Source: Paulinella micropora
Taxonomy: Eukaryota > Cercozoa > Imbricatea > Euglyphida > Paulinellidae
Length of the DNA stretch: 40,000 nucleotides
Direction of reading: 5' to 3'
Assembly (NCBI GenBank): GCA_019918135.1
Contig: WBZZ01001350.1
Location: 57,501-97,500, forward strand
Under the pieces are notes generated by a model. It was not told where the DNA came from. It worked only from the letters and a program-made list of their open reading frames with translations, and did no database searches. The translations under genes were made by a program, and so were the position numbers. Positions 21,801 through 30,871 of this stretch are shown in pieces. Within the stretch, counting starts at the first letter, position 1. Each line of letters opens with the position of its first letter.

Positions 21801-24800
21801 ATGGAAGCTTCAAGTAGGAAAAATAAAATTCGAGTTGCCTCCATCCAAAAGATTCGAGTGGGCAAGTCTGATGGAGTTGTCAAGGGCTTTCTGCTGGTTA
21901 ACAGCAGTGACGAGTGGCAACCTTTTGCGAGTCTGGATATTCCTCCTGATGTGTCGCGGTGCTATTGGAATCTGCCACATAATGAGGATACGTGGTCATT
22001 CTTGAGTGACAACTTCGTCTACAAGTACGTAGAAAGGGCCAATGTCGGGAAAAATCAGAGATTCGAAAGAAAGGAGGAAGGCCTCTTTAATGCGAGCAAG
22101 GAGGCAAGTCAAGAGCAGGGTAGTAGGAAGAGTGGCAGAAAAAGGCCTGCTCCATCTGCAGTGGTAGCTTGCTTGCTTGAATGCTTGAATGCTTGCTTGC
22201 TTGCTTGCTTGAATGCTTGCTTGCTTGCTTGCTTGTGTGCTTGCTTGCTTGCTCGCTCGCTTGCTTGCTCTTGCTTGCTTGCTTGCTTGCTCTCTTGCTT
22301 GTGTTGCTTGTGTTGCTTGCTTGCTTGCTTGTGTTGCTTGTGTTGCTTGCTTGCTTGCTTGTCTTGCTTGTCTTGCTTGTCTTGCTGTCTTGCTTGCTTG
22401 CTTGCTCTCTTGCTTGCTTGCTTGCTTGCGTTGCTTGCTTGCTTGCTTGTGTTGCTTGTGTTGCTTGTGTTGCTTGCTTTCTTGCTTTCTTGTTTGCTTG
22501 CTTGTTTGTTTGTTTGCTTGCTTGCTTGCTTGTGTTGCTTGTCTTGCTTGCTTGTCTTGCTTGCTTGTCTTGCTTGCTTTGCTTGCTTGCTTGCTTGCTT
22601 GCTTGCGTTGCTTGCTTGTTTGCTTGCTTGCTTGATTGCTTGCTTACATTTGTTCTGTTTGTTTCAGCTGCCAAGAAGGCAACTAAGATTGCCGCTGCCC
22701 CTTCCGCTGCTGCCCCTTCTCAAGAGGTAGTCTGATTATTCACTTGTATTGATCTAGTATTACATTTGCTCTGTTTTTTTGAGGCTAATCACCCGGATGC
22801 CAAAGCACATATAAGAAGAGGAAACCAAATGTTGCTCATTCCGCTGCTACCCCTTCTCAAGAGGTAATCTGATTATTTACTTGCATTGATCTAGTATTAC
22901 ATTTGCTCTGTTTGTGTGAGGCCAATCAGCCGGCTGCCAAGGCACCTAATAAGAAGAGGGAAACTGTCAAGCCAGCTAACAAGAAGAAACTAACTGCTGG
23001 AGGCCGCTTGCTTGCCGCGTCTCAAGCTAAGCTTCAGTCTTCGCAATCTTCCGCTGCTGCCTCTGCTGCAACGGTATAGTATGAGTCACTTGCATTGCTC
23101 AAGTAATACATTTGCTCTGTTTGTTTGAGGCCGCTGGAGCGCTAGCAAGCGGCACGCAAGAGGGGTCAAGTAGTCTGCTTGCTTACATACAATGAATATA
23201 TTTTGTTTTTGTGCCTAGTAGCGAATATGCTGCATCACTTCACGTGCAGCAGCAGAGATTGCCCACGCAACAGAGCAGGCAAGTGCAACAACAGCTGGCA
23301 TCGCTCGCCAGACTTTGCGAGCATATTAGGAACAGCGTACAAGGCGTGGTACCGGCTAATGGTGCAGACATTCAGCCAGAGAAGGCAGGCGCCGGCGATG
23401 GTGCAGCCAAGCAGCCAGCTGTAGAGAAGGACGGCGCCGGCGATGGTGCATGCGCAGCCAAGCAGCCAGCTGTAGAGAAGGATGGCGCCGGCGATGGTGC
23501 AGCCAAGCAGCCAGCTGTAGAGAAGGACGGCGCCGGCGATGGTGCAGCCAAGCAGCCAGCTGCAGAGAAGAACGACGATCAGCTTCTCTCGGTTTTCTTT
23601 GCGACTGTCAGCTTTTCAGGGAAAGACACGAAGTGGCCGTCGATTCTAGTGCCACCTTACGATTGCCTTACGTATAAGTTTCCAAAGGACGCAACTAAAG
23701 AAACAAAAGCGCTCATGCAGCAAGGGTACCTGATTTTTCTTAAAGCTGCACGTAAATTGCTTGATTATTTTGTTCAGGATTTTGATTGTGTACCTGCCAA
23801 CAGTCGACGCAGAGACCCTCTCTTATTTTGGTTTGGTCGACTCGATGTTTTGGCCTGATGCCAACACGATGTTTGAGGTAAGCACGCAAATGAATGAGGG
23901 TGATGTTTGCTGGCCTGCTTGATTGTACATGTTTTAGGTCGGTTCGTGGGTGAGCTTATACGGCAGCAACGACGAAAATATCATCATTGTCGGGTAGGCA
24001 TCATAATTTCTCGCAAGTTTGGCAGCAGTAATATAATATCATATCTAGTCCCGGCGTCTTGGTGCGTCCAGCGCCCGGCAACATCAACAAGTTCGAGATC
24101 ACAGGCGCTTCACTTCTAATCGCCAGGGAAGTGGATGGTAAAGGCCGGCAAGTGAATGGGAGTGTCAAGCGTCGCTTTAAGCTGCAGTTTGTTGACTTTC
24201 TGTTTGTCAACAAGGTGGAGACAGAGAAGCTCAGGGCAGACATGGTAACGGGGGCAAAGCAGTGCATAATGCAGCAGTACATTGCTCCTTTGGTGTTGGG
24301 TCACCGGCCCCGGCTGCCCAAGTATCCCTATTGGGAGAAAAACCATGACATTCCGTGTATTAAGCAATATGTCATCGCGGACGAGCGCGGCGATTCCTCG
24401 GTGTCAACGCATTCCCTTGGCTCCGTCGGGCGTGATGATGATACCTCGGAGTGCATGAGGTAATAACTAATACCTTATTTTTATTTGGAACCTCATTAAT
24501 GATTCATTGTTGCATAGTTTGAACGGCAGCCACCGGTTAGACTTTGACTCCGATGCCGCTTATGAGCATTATGATTGGCGGTCAGCTTGATGTCATTTAA
24601 TTTTGCCATGCGCAATTAGTTCCACGTGCACGTACATGCCATGGGTTATGCATTGTCTTGCAAGGCGTATCAAAGCGGATGAAGATGGGCTCGACGCGGA
24701 CGACTTGTACACTCCTGAAGCCACTGCTGAGGCGGACGAGACTACTAGTTCCGAAAATAGTGAGTCAGAAGAAGAGGAGGCGGACGAGAGACCTGATACT

Positions 24801-26024
24801 TCTGGTACTAGTACTTGTACCCCAGTGAAGCCTGAGCACCAACCTACAAGGTTCTTCATTTATTTTACAAACGTGCTTGCAGTCATGTGTATGTTTGCAG
24901 CATGCTGCTTACCCCATCATCGTCCGACGCAGCGGCCTCTGCTGCTCGTAAGGCTGGAGCGGCTCCCATCTGCCAAACAAAAATGGAAGCAGCAGATGCA
25001 AGGTCCCTCATTCATTGTAGTCTCTTTTTGTGCTTGCAGTCATACGTTCCTGTTTGCTGCAGCAGGAACACGCCGCCAGCACCAACCGACCCGGCGGCCG
25101 ATGCTGCTAGTAAGGCTGGCGCAGCGACTCCCACCGGCCAAAAGACAAAGTTGGCAGCCGCTGACGCAAGGTCCCTCATTGATTGTAGTATCTTTTTGTG
25201 CTTGCAGTCATACGTTCCTGTTTGCTGCAGCAGGAACACGCCGCCAGCAACGACCGACACGGCGGCCGATGCCGCTAGCATCCTTCTCAGCTTTTCTCGT
25301 AAGACTGATGCCGCTACTGGTGCTGCGACTCCCACCGGCCAAAAAAAAACGAAAGCCGCTGATGCAAGGTCCCTCATGTATTCTCTTTTTGTGCTTGCGC
25401 ATGCAGTCATACGTTCCTGTTTGCTGCAGCAAGACGTCGCTACCGTCAGTGACATCGGGCCGTGTTACTCCCAGAAGGGTAAGTACGCTATTGAAATTTT
25501 CTATGTCAATTCTCGATCGCACTTCCGGTTGCGACGAGAATGATATCAGCGGAATGGAAACACCTACAATTTGGATCAAGCCGGAAAACACAGGGAAACT
25601 GGGCGATGTGGCAGTACGCGACGGTAACTACTTCGATGGGCGCCAAGCTCCACTTCTACAATTTTGGGGCAAGTGTGTGGACAAGGAGGAAGATCCCGAA
25701 ACTTTCAAGACAGTGCTCAGTAATCCTGGCAGCAATTGCATGCAAATCCGCAACAAGCTCTGGTACGTGACGAGCGAGATGCGATCGCAGCTCATTGCCG
25801 GCAAAAAGTCAGCCAACAACGCCGGGGGTCTGTTGAACCACGCGCCTGCCGGCTTTGACAACGTCACGTTTGTTGTCCGCAAGGGATTCGATTACCCAAT
25901 TGCCCAGGCGCTCACTAACATCGAGGTGGGGGCTATACCGTATTTAAACTTCGGGGTCCTGTATTGGACCAAGCATCCGAAGGCTAAAATTCCTCAGTGT
26001 ATTGTCCTTTTTCTTCAATTCTGA
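21801..26024 (+). CDS. multi-exon gene with duplicated exons and C-terminal SET-like domain
   Basis: Exon 1 (21801-22163) encodes a basic protein start, with DGVVKGFLLVNSSDEWQPFA. Then come alanine/lysine-rich exons repeated with their introns (22668-23160), and an exon at 23219-23877 with four copies of GAGDGAAKQPAVEKD. Exons 23938-23993, 24049-24459 and 24518 onward carry VLVRPAPGNINKFEITGASLL. An acidic exon (24665-24850), three phase-2 repeat exons (24901-25002, 25063-25170, 25231-25368), 25430-25478 and a final exon (25539-26024) follow. The last reads like SET: LLNHAPAGFDNV...ALTNIEVGAIPYLNFGVLYW. Two genes are possible: a stop at 24588-24590 is avoided only if a donor at 24581 is used. 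A frame change at 23788-23803 also needs explaining. Chromatin function is inference from the SET-like end. Confidence 0.55.
22164..22667 (+). repeat. TTGC-expanded intron
   Basis: The first intron of the gene is almost entirely (TTGC)n with TTGTG variants, and ends ttacatttgttctgtttgtttcag. That end closely matches the 3' half of the three following short introns (22727-22783, 22864-22920, 23074-23129). The open frames of Leu/Ala/Cys here are repeat translations. Confidence 0.85.
22668..23160 (+). repeat. tandemly duplicated exon-intron units, family 1
   Basis: Three introns of 57, 57 and 56 bases share the pattern gta..ctgattat..acttg.attgatctagtattacatttgctctgttt...gag. They separate exons that share PSQE ends and AKAP-NKK-like stretches. 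The second exon copy has a one-base deletion (cacatataag versus cacctaataag) that would break its frame. Exons and introns were duplicated together. Confidence 0.75.
23385..23570 (+). repeat. 45-bp coding minisatellite
   Basis: Four near-identical units give the residues GAGDGAAKQPAVEKD. Copy two carries two extra codons. The repeats are in frame within an otherwise normal-looking exon. Confidence 0.9.
24901..25429 (+). repeat. tandemly duplicated exon-intron units, family 2
   Basis: Introns at 25003-25062 and 25171-25230 are both 60 bases and differ at about two positions; the intron at 25369-25429 is a close relative. All have gtccctcat...gtgcttgcagtcatacgttcctgtttgctgcag. The exons between them begin SRNTPPA and end ADAR, are all phase 2 to phase 2, and so can be added without frame loss. 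Confidence 0.85.
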
Positions 26025-26029
26025 TGCGT

Positions 26030-27576
26030 GAGGTGGCGATGTTTGTGGTCCAAAGAGGAAGTGGGTGGGGTGTTGTCAGATGAGGAGTTTGGTCCTTCTT
26101 CGTCCGTTTCCTCTCTCTCCATCATGTTTATGCTTAACATATGATTGATGTACCCTATTTCTCCTACTCCCTCTTCACCTCCTTCTTCATCATGAGTAGC
26201 GGATTCTTCGTCTGGATCAAGAGCTTCGGACTCCTCTCCTTCTTCTTCTGAACCACCAGAAGAAGAGGAGTCGGAACCTCCTGCATTCAGACTGATCGTC
26301 TTTGTCCTCGCTGTGCTTTTCTTGATAAATCAGATGACTTCAGCTTCCTTTTCTCCTTCCCTCCTTCTTTCTTCTGTCGTCTCATCTTTCTCTTTCCCTT
26401 GCTGCTCTCCTTGGTCTTATCTGTCTTAGTTAGACTCAGCTCTCCCACTCCTTTAGCTAAGTTAACTATCCTTGCTGCATTCCTTCTTATGGGGCAATTC
26501 ACTGGGACATGTCCGTCTCGAGGGCACTCAGGGAGAGTACAAGGGACAATGCAGATTTTGATTTGATGATCACCACGACAGTTAAAGCAACCTTCCCTAT
26601 GGGGTGTCCTCCCAGCTTGGTTTCCCATAAGGTTGACAGTTATGGGGTCGCTTTTAGATCCCGTACCAGATGAAGTTTTATACGAAAGGGAACGAAAACC
26701 GCCCCCTGACGAGTAAAGTTTTTTCATCTTGTTCTTAGCTTCCTCTGTCTGTGCAACCTGCTCTATCACTTTTACAAAGGATCCCCAACCCGGTCGCTCC
26801 CCCGGAAGGAGACTGGTGACCTTGTTGCGGAAACTGTCAAACTCGGTTAGATGTTCGATCTTTTTCATGACCATCTCTATCTTTACTAATTCAGGGTATG
26901 GGACTTTCATAACCGTCTCTTGATCAGCAATATTGCTGTGAAAGAATGTCAACCAGGGTATCACGTCCTGAACTTTCTTAAGATAGGAAAGGTCAAGGAA
27001 GTCTTGTCTCTCGTTCCATTTGACAAGATCAAGACCTCCATATTCTTCCTCAAAGCCATGAAACATTCAACTCCATCAGACCTGCTGTCCTGATGACAGA
27101 CATAGCTTCCTTGTCCTTTGAACAGGACTGAAATAAAAGGGCAAAGATAAATCTGTTACGTTTCATCTTCTATTTTCCTCAATCTGTTCGTAATACTTTT
27201 CTGAGGTGAAAGAAGTAAGAAGGGGGTTCGGTCTTGACCCGGTAGTCAGGAAAGGGACCGAACTCCCATCAGATTCTTTCTGCTCAACAGTTGCTGAGGT
27301 GGATGGGGTAGAGGAAGGGTCAGGTAAAGCAGAACTAGCACTAATGTCTTGTTCTTGTTTGACAGATAAGGTAGAGCTGGAGGAAGAACTACTAGATTCC
27401 TTCTTTACTGCAGATTTCTTTTCCTCTCCTAGTTCCTGATCTTCATCCTCGCTGTCTCCGGTGGGGAAAAGGGGTGGTTCTTTGCGAGGTTTGCTAGGTA
27501 GGTTGAACGTGGCTGTCAGTTTCGCTTGTGTAAACAAAGGGTGCTTCTTATGGGGAGGTAGCTCCCCTATTGACAT
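26030..27576 (-). pseudogene. retrotransposon Gag with zinc knuckles, broken
   Basis: The minus strand carries Gag pieces: 27576-27163 (N-terminal Ser/Pro/acidic region) and 27066-26287. The second has a helical capsid-like part (FDSFRNKVTSLLPGERPGWG) and two Cys/His motifs, CFNCRGDHQIKIC and CTLPECPRDGHVPVNCP, followed by a lysine-rich tail. An acidic Ser/Glu-rich stretch continues in another frame to about 26030. The motifs are typical of the nucleocapsid part of LTR-retrotransposon Gag; the double knuckle recalls BEL/Pao, but I would not insist. No Pol follows: the element ends beside the SET-like gene. At least two frame breaks are visible. Confidence 0.6.
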
Positions 27577-27764
27577 TGGGTCATACTATTAGATCGCCAA
27601 AACTGCAAGGAACCCATACTCCCAATTATCCCAGTCTGGGTCTTTGCTGTTAAAAGGCAGAGGATCTACCTTGAACCCTTTGCTCGTCGGCATTCCGAAC
27701 ATGAAGTAAGCCATGTTGGATCAAAGTGCGGAGGGTAGGAGTCAAACTCAACTACCAATAATTT

Positions 27765-28204
27765 CCTGCAATTAAGTAGAAACGGGGGAATTATTATTAG
27801 GGATGTAGGTTGGTGTGACTACGCTATGCTGTCTAGCCGATAGACACGTTTGGGGTGGGTGTCTTCCGCCTACCCACGAAATGGTGTCGACTGCCTGCTG
27901 CACGTCGATCCTCGCACTTTTCTGTTGAAGGCCTAATGCCTCTCCTTCCAGACTAAGTGCAACTGATTAAAGCTGCTGACGCAGAGTTCGCTAATCAAGG
28001 CTCGATAACCTGTTAGACTACTATTATTAATATAATAATCTATGACTTCTACGACACTCTCAATGCAGACTACAACTTTAATGAGAAAGGGCGCCAACAA
28101 GGTGCGCCACAACCTGACTGGCCGGATCATAAGTAATGGCTCTAACGACACCGTTACTCTAACGCGGCCGGTCCGTAACTACTAATTAATTATTAGTTCC
28201 AACA
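27765..28204 (-). repeat. LTR of the minus-strand retrotransposon
   Basis: Read on the minus strand, it starts TGTTGGAACTAATAATTAAT at 28204 and contains the block ggaccggcc...agagtaacggtgtcgttagagccattactta, shared in inverted orientation with 38655-38700. Gag starts about 190 bases beyond its inner end. The inner boundary is approximate. Confidence 0.55.
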
Positions 28205-28471
28205 CCTACTATGCGCTTCACGCAGTCTATTAATGTGACGATATAGAATTTAATAAGATCGTCCTCTGTTCTTCCTTGTACCTTCCGAGTAAAAAGGGGC
28301 GGAGTAAAACAGAGAATTAACAACGTTAGGCCGGATGAGTTTCCTTAAATAAAGGCATTTCAAAGTGTTCAGGACTTAAAATATTGTTGTTGATGATGGG
28401 ACGGTAACAATCCCCCCCCCCCCCCTCCGAACAATCCGACTCGGGAGAAAAGGGATTGGATAAAAGAAATT
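28205..28471. other. left flank of the viral block
   Basis: No gene is seen. A 14-base poly-C run (28412-28425) lies 45 bases before the first polymerase codons, followed by an A/G-rich leader. Confidence 0.4.
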
Positions 28472-29873
28472 ATGCCGGTTCTCGTTGGACAGTATACTTC
28501 AAGTTACTATATAAAACACCTTATGTATTATGACCTTTATCCGACAGGGCACCATGAAATCATACATCCAAAGAATGAGACAGAAAGAAAACAAGTAGCG
28601 ATGAATATTATTAATAAAGTTTATTTTGGAATTGTAAAAGCAAAAATGCTACCACCTAGAAGATTAATTCATCCAGTCTTACCAAAAGCAGACAGAGGTA
28701 AGATGATGTATTATCTATGCGATAAGTGCGGGATGACAGGGCACCACGGGCAATGTAATCACTCGGATAATGAGCGAGCATTAACAGGCACATGGGCTAC
28801 TCCAGAAATCTATAAGGCACTTGACAAATGATACAAATTAATGAAAGTATATGAAGTGTGGCACTGGGAAGAACAAAGCGATAGTTTATTCAAAGAATAC
28901 ATTAAAACATTTATTAAGGTAAAGCAGGAATCAAGCGGATATCCAAAGGATTGTATTACAGATGAAGATAAGAAAACTATATCAACAGCATGGAGCAAAA
29001 AATGAATGTTAGGATGGATAAAGATAAAATAGTAGATAACGTCGGGCAGTTGCTAAGTTGTGCTTGAATTCGTTGTGGGGGGGATTTGGCGAGAAGAAAA
29101 ATAAAACACAAAGTAAGTTTATCAGAGAAAAAGATGATTTATACAAACTAATGAACGATAAGACAATTGACAACATTAATATTAATATAGTTAATACAGA
29201 TGTAGTAGAAGCAAGTTATGACTTAAAACAGGATGCGTTGAGCGACCCCATTAAAACAAATATTGTTATTGCTCTATTTACTACATGCCATGCTAGAATG
29301 AGACTTTATGATAAGATGGACAAATTAGGATACAGAATATTATACCACGATACCGATAGTGTTATATATACTACTGACTTAACAAAAGGAGAAACAGATG
29401 TTAAGACAGGCAAACTACTAGGAGAATGGACTGATGAATTAAAAGGAGCAAAAATAAAAACCTTTGTTGGAGGTGGTGCTAAGTGCTATGGATATGTATT
29501 GGATAATTGGCAGGCATGTATGAAAGTAAAGGGGTTTAGCATGAACTATGAGACTAACAAAGCATTAAACCTACCTAATATGTTGAGTGTGATTAGTTGC
29601 GGACTTGGATTAACAAACACGGAATTATATGAGAAAGGAAAAAACGAATCACTAGAACTATTGAAGACAGATGAAAAAAAATGTATTGCTAAGCGAATTG
29701 AGAAGTCTGGTAAGGTTGTGATTGTAGAAAATAATAAGATTACAAGAAACAAGCAACAGAAAAAAATAACAAGTGAATGCTTAGAAAAAATATTTAGTTA
29801 TACATACACGAAGCGACAAGTTATTGGAATTATTGATAATGCTATTAAAACAAGACCATTCGGCTTTTTCTAA
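28472..29873 (+). pseudogene. protein-primed family B DNA polymerase, C-terminal part
   Basis: The polymerase replicates the viral genome. What remains begins at the region of motif A: YPTGHHEIIHP, then LPPRRLIHPVLP, a Cys-rich knuckle (LCDKCGMTGHHGQC), ERALTGTWATPEIYKAL, EVWHWEEQSDSLFKEYI, LNSLWGGFGE (motif B), YHDTDSVIY (motif C) and the end TRPFGFF. These are in the order and spacing of Polinton-type PolB. Breaks: in-frame TGA at 28829, another stop at about 29002, and a frameshift at about 29045 between NVGQ and LNSLWGG. The motif A aspartate region is degraded, and the 3'-5' exonuclease N-terminus is missing. A hairpin element starts three bases after the stop. Confidence 0.85.
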
Positions 29874-29876
29874 ATA

Positions 29877-29954
29877 GATGTTTGACAATTTCACTCTCAT
29901 TCGCTTTGCTCATACTCGTAATCTCAAACTTGTTTGAGATATTTGTCAAACATC
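29877..29954. terminator. palindromic element 1, after the polymerase stop
   Basis: Arms GATGTTTGACAA and TTGTCAAACATC close the element; inside is the 9-bp hairpin ATCTCAAACTTGTTTGAGAT (29921-29940). It lies three bases after the TAA of the polymerase. Related elements lie at other gene ends. Its role in mRNA 3'-end formation is inference. Confidence 0.7.
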
Positions 29955-29975
29955 GAAACCATTAAAGCAAAAAAC

Positions 29976-30035
29976 GATGTTTATCAACAAACGGGAAATC
30001 TGGCGATTAGCCAGATAGGAGTGAAGTTGATAAAT
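29976..30035. repeat. palindromic element 2
   Basis: Outer arms GATGTTTATCAAC and GTTGATAAAT, inner hairpin ATCTGGC-GATTA-GCCAGAT. The inner hairpin and its neighbouring gaagtga word recur exactly at 37081-37107. Confidence 0.75.
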
Positions 30036-30071
30036 AGATAATTAATTTTTTTTACCAGTCTATATAGACCA

Positions 30072-30349
30072 ATGACCACCCTCACCAAACTATGTGAGAA
30101 GTTTGAGAAACTCTCTATTGAAAATAAAAAAGAACCACCGATGTTAAAAAGATAATTACTGACGAAATCCAAAGGATTGAAAATGCACGGGCAGGCAAGC
30201 CAAGGGATACTTTTCCATTTGGTAAGTATAAAGGTAAGAAAATTCAAGATTTAGCGGTTATTGATAAGCCATACCTTGAATGGGTTATGAAACAGCCGTG
30301 GTTTGATAAATTTACGGACATTAAAAGTGAAGTAAAAAAATACATTTAA
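30072..30349 (+). pseudogene. small ExoX-C-like protein, frameshifted
   Basis: The frame starts MTTLTKLCEKFEKLSIENKK at 30072, just after a TATATA-type box (30061-30066), but stops after LKR. A neighbouring frame carries the main domain: DTFPFGKYKGKKIQDL, KPYLEWVMKQPWF and a Lys-rich end, stop at 30347. FGKYKGK...YLxWVxxQ is the signature of the ExoX C-terminal-like domain, found as short proteins in several DNA viruses and possibly nucleic-acid binding. A frameshift at about 30130-30145 separates the halves. The intact protein would be about 90 residues. The exact role is unknown. Confidence 0.6.
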
Positions 30350-30362
30350 TAAAAATTATTTT

Positions 30363-30376
30363 GTAGTATATATAAG
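30363..30376 (+). promoter_or_regulatory. TATATATA box immediately before an ORF
   Basis: gtagtatatataag directly precedes the ATG at 30377. A similar tatata lies six bases before the ATG at 30072. Such AT-rich core promoters close to the start are common in polinton-like viruses; function here is inferred. Confidence 0.4.
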
Positions 30377-30700
30377 ATGACCGACCTGAGCACCAAACAG
30401 GACTACTTGAGTGAAATTGAAAAATGGAGCCTTGACAGCGAAATTAAGAAACCTTCAATTAAACGGACTAAGCCTGATATTGTTTCTTTCTATGAGCAAT
30501 ATAAACCACGTGATGACAATGTGAAAGTAGTTATACCTTTAGAAAACGTGTTAGACGAAGAACCAACAATACATTCTACAGCGAATGCTACATGTACAGA
30601 AGAAGGATGTATATTAAATATCTCAAACAAGTTTGAGATTGCGAGCGAAACCACTCCTGTTGTAAAAGGTAATGTAAAAAAAATAATACCAAAAGAATAA
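30377..30700 (+). CDS. unknown viral ORF, 107 aa
   Basis: The ORF starts right after a TATATATA box and ends eight bases before palindromic element 3. The protein is acidic/basic mixed and has no membrane segment. Residues from about 80 to 90 (LNISNKFEIAS) are encoded by the hairpin ATCTCAAACAAGTTTGAGAT (30620-30639), which is the core of the palindromic elements found elsewhere. The element therefore contributes codons. No family is recognised. It is the last plus-strand gene before the convergent structural genes. Confidence 0.6.
   Translation: MTDLSTKQDYLSEIEKWSLDSEIKKPSIKRTKPDIVSFYEQYKPRDDNVKVVIPLENVLDEEPTIHSTANATCTEEGCILNISNKFEIASETTPVVKGNVKKIIPKE
30620..30639 (+). repeat. palindrome core inside a coding sequence
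   Basis: ATCTCAAACAAGTTTGAGAT, the complement-oriented equivalent of the inner hairpin at 29921-29940 and 30752-30771, lies in frame in the 107-residue ORF. Confidence 0.75.
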
Positions 30701-30707
30701 AGTAAAT

Positions 30708-30784
30708 GATATTTATCAACTTCACTCTCATTCGCTTTGCTCATTCTCGTAATCTCAAACTTGTTTGAGATATTGATAAACATC
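30708..30784. terminator. palindromic element 3, between convergent genes
   Basis: Arms GATATTTATCAAC and TTGATAAACATC with the inner hairpin ATCTCAAACTTGTTTGAGAT. It is highly similar to element 1 across the loop (tcactctcattcgctttgctcat). Confidence 0.7.
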
Positions 30785-30817
30785 GTATCACATTTTTAAT
30801 TTTTTTTGTCTGTTTAC

Positions 30818-30871
30818 GATGCTTGAAAGTAAGCGAGAGTGCGTTAGCACGAAACGCAACTCTCAAATATC
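30818..30871. terminator. palindromic element 4, at the fibre-like gene stop
   Basis: GATGCTTGA...TCTCAAATATC encloses an inner GCGTTAGCACGAAACGC stretch. Its minus-strand end (TGATATTTGAGA) contains the TGA stop of the gene at 30870-32105. Confidence 0.6.

Noticed and set aside
22087..22735. Long Leu/Ala/Cys and Lys/Gln/Ser frames on both strands
   Set aside because: They come from the TTGC repeat intron and its complement.
24887..25591. Overlapping frames reading through the duplicated introns on both strands
   Set aside because: They translate the gtccctcat...gctgcag introns; the phase-2 exon model explains the region better.
28829..28831. TGA in the polymerase as a reassigned codon
   Set aside because: Other genes in the block end with TGA, and the expected residue here differs from Gly by one base, so a nonsense mutation is simpler.
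30490..30783. Minus-strand frame starting MFINISNKFEI
   Set aside because: It is the complement of the 107-residue ORF and element 3; the repeat of the peptide comes from the palindrome.
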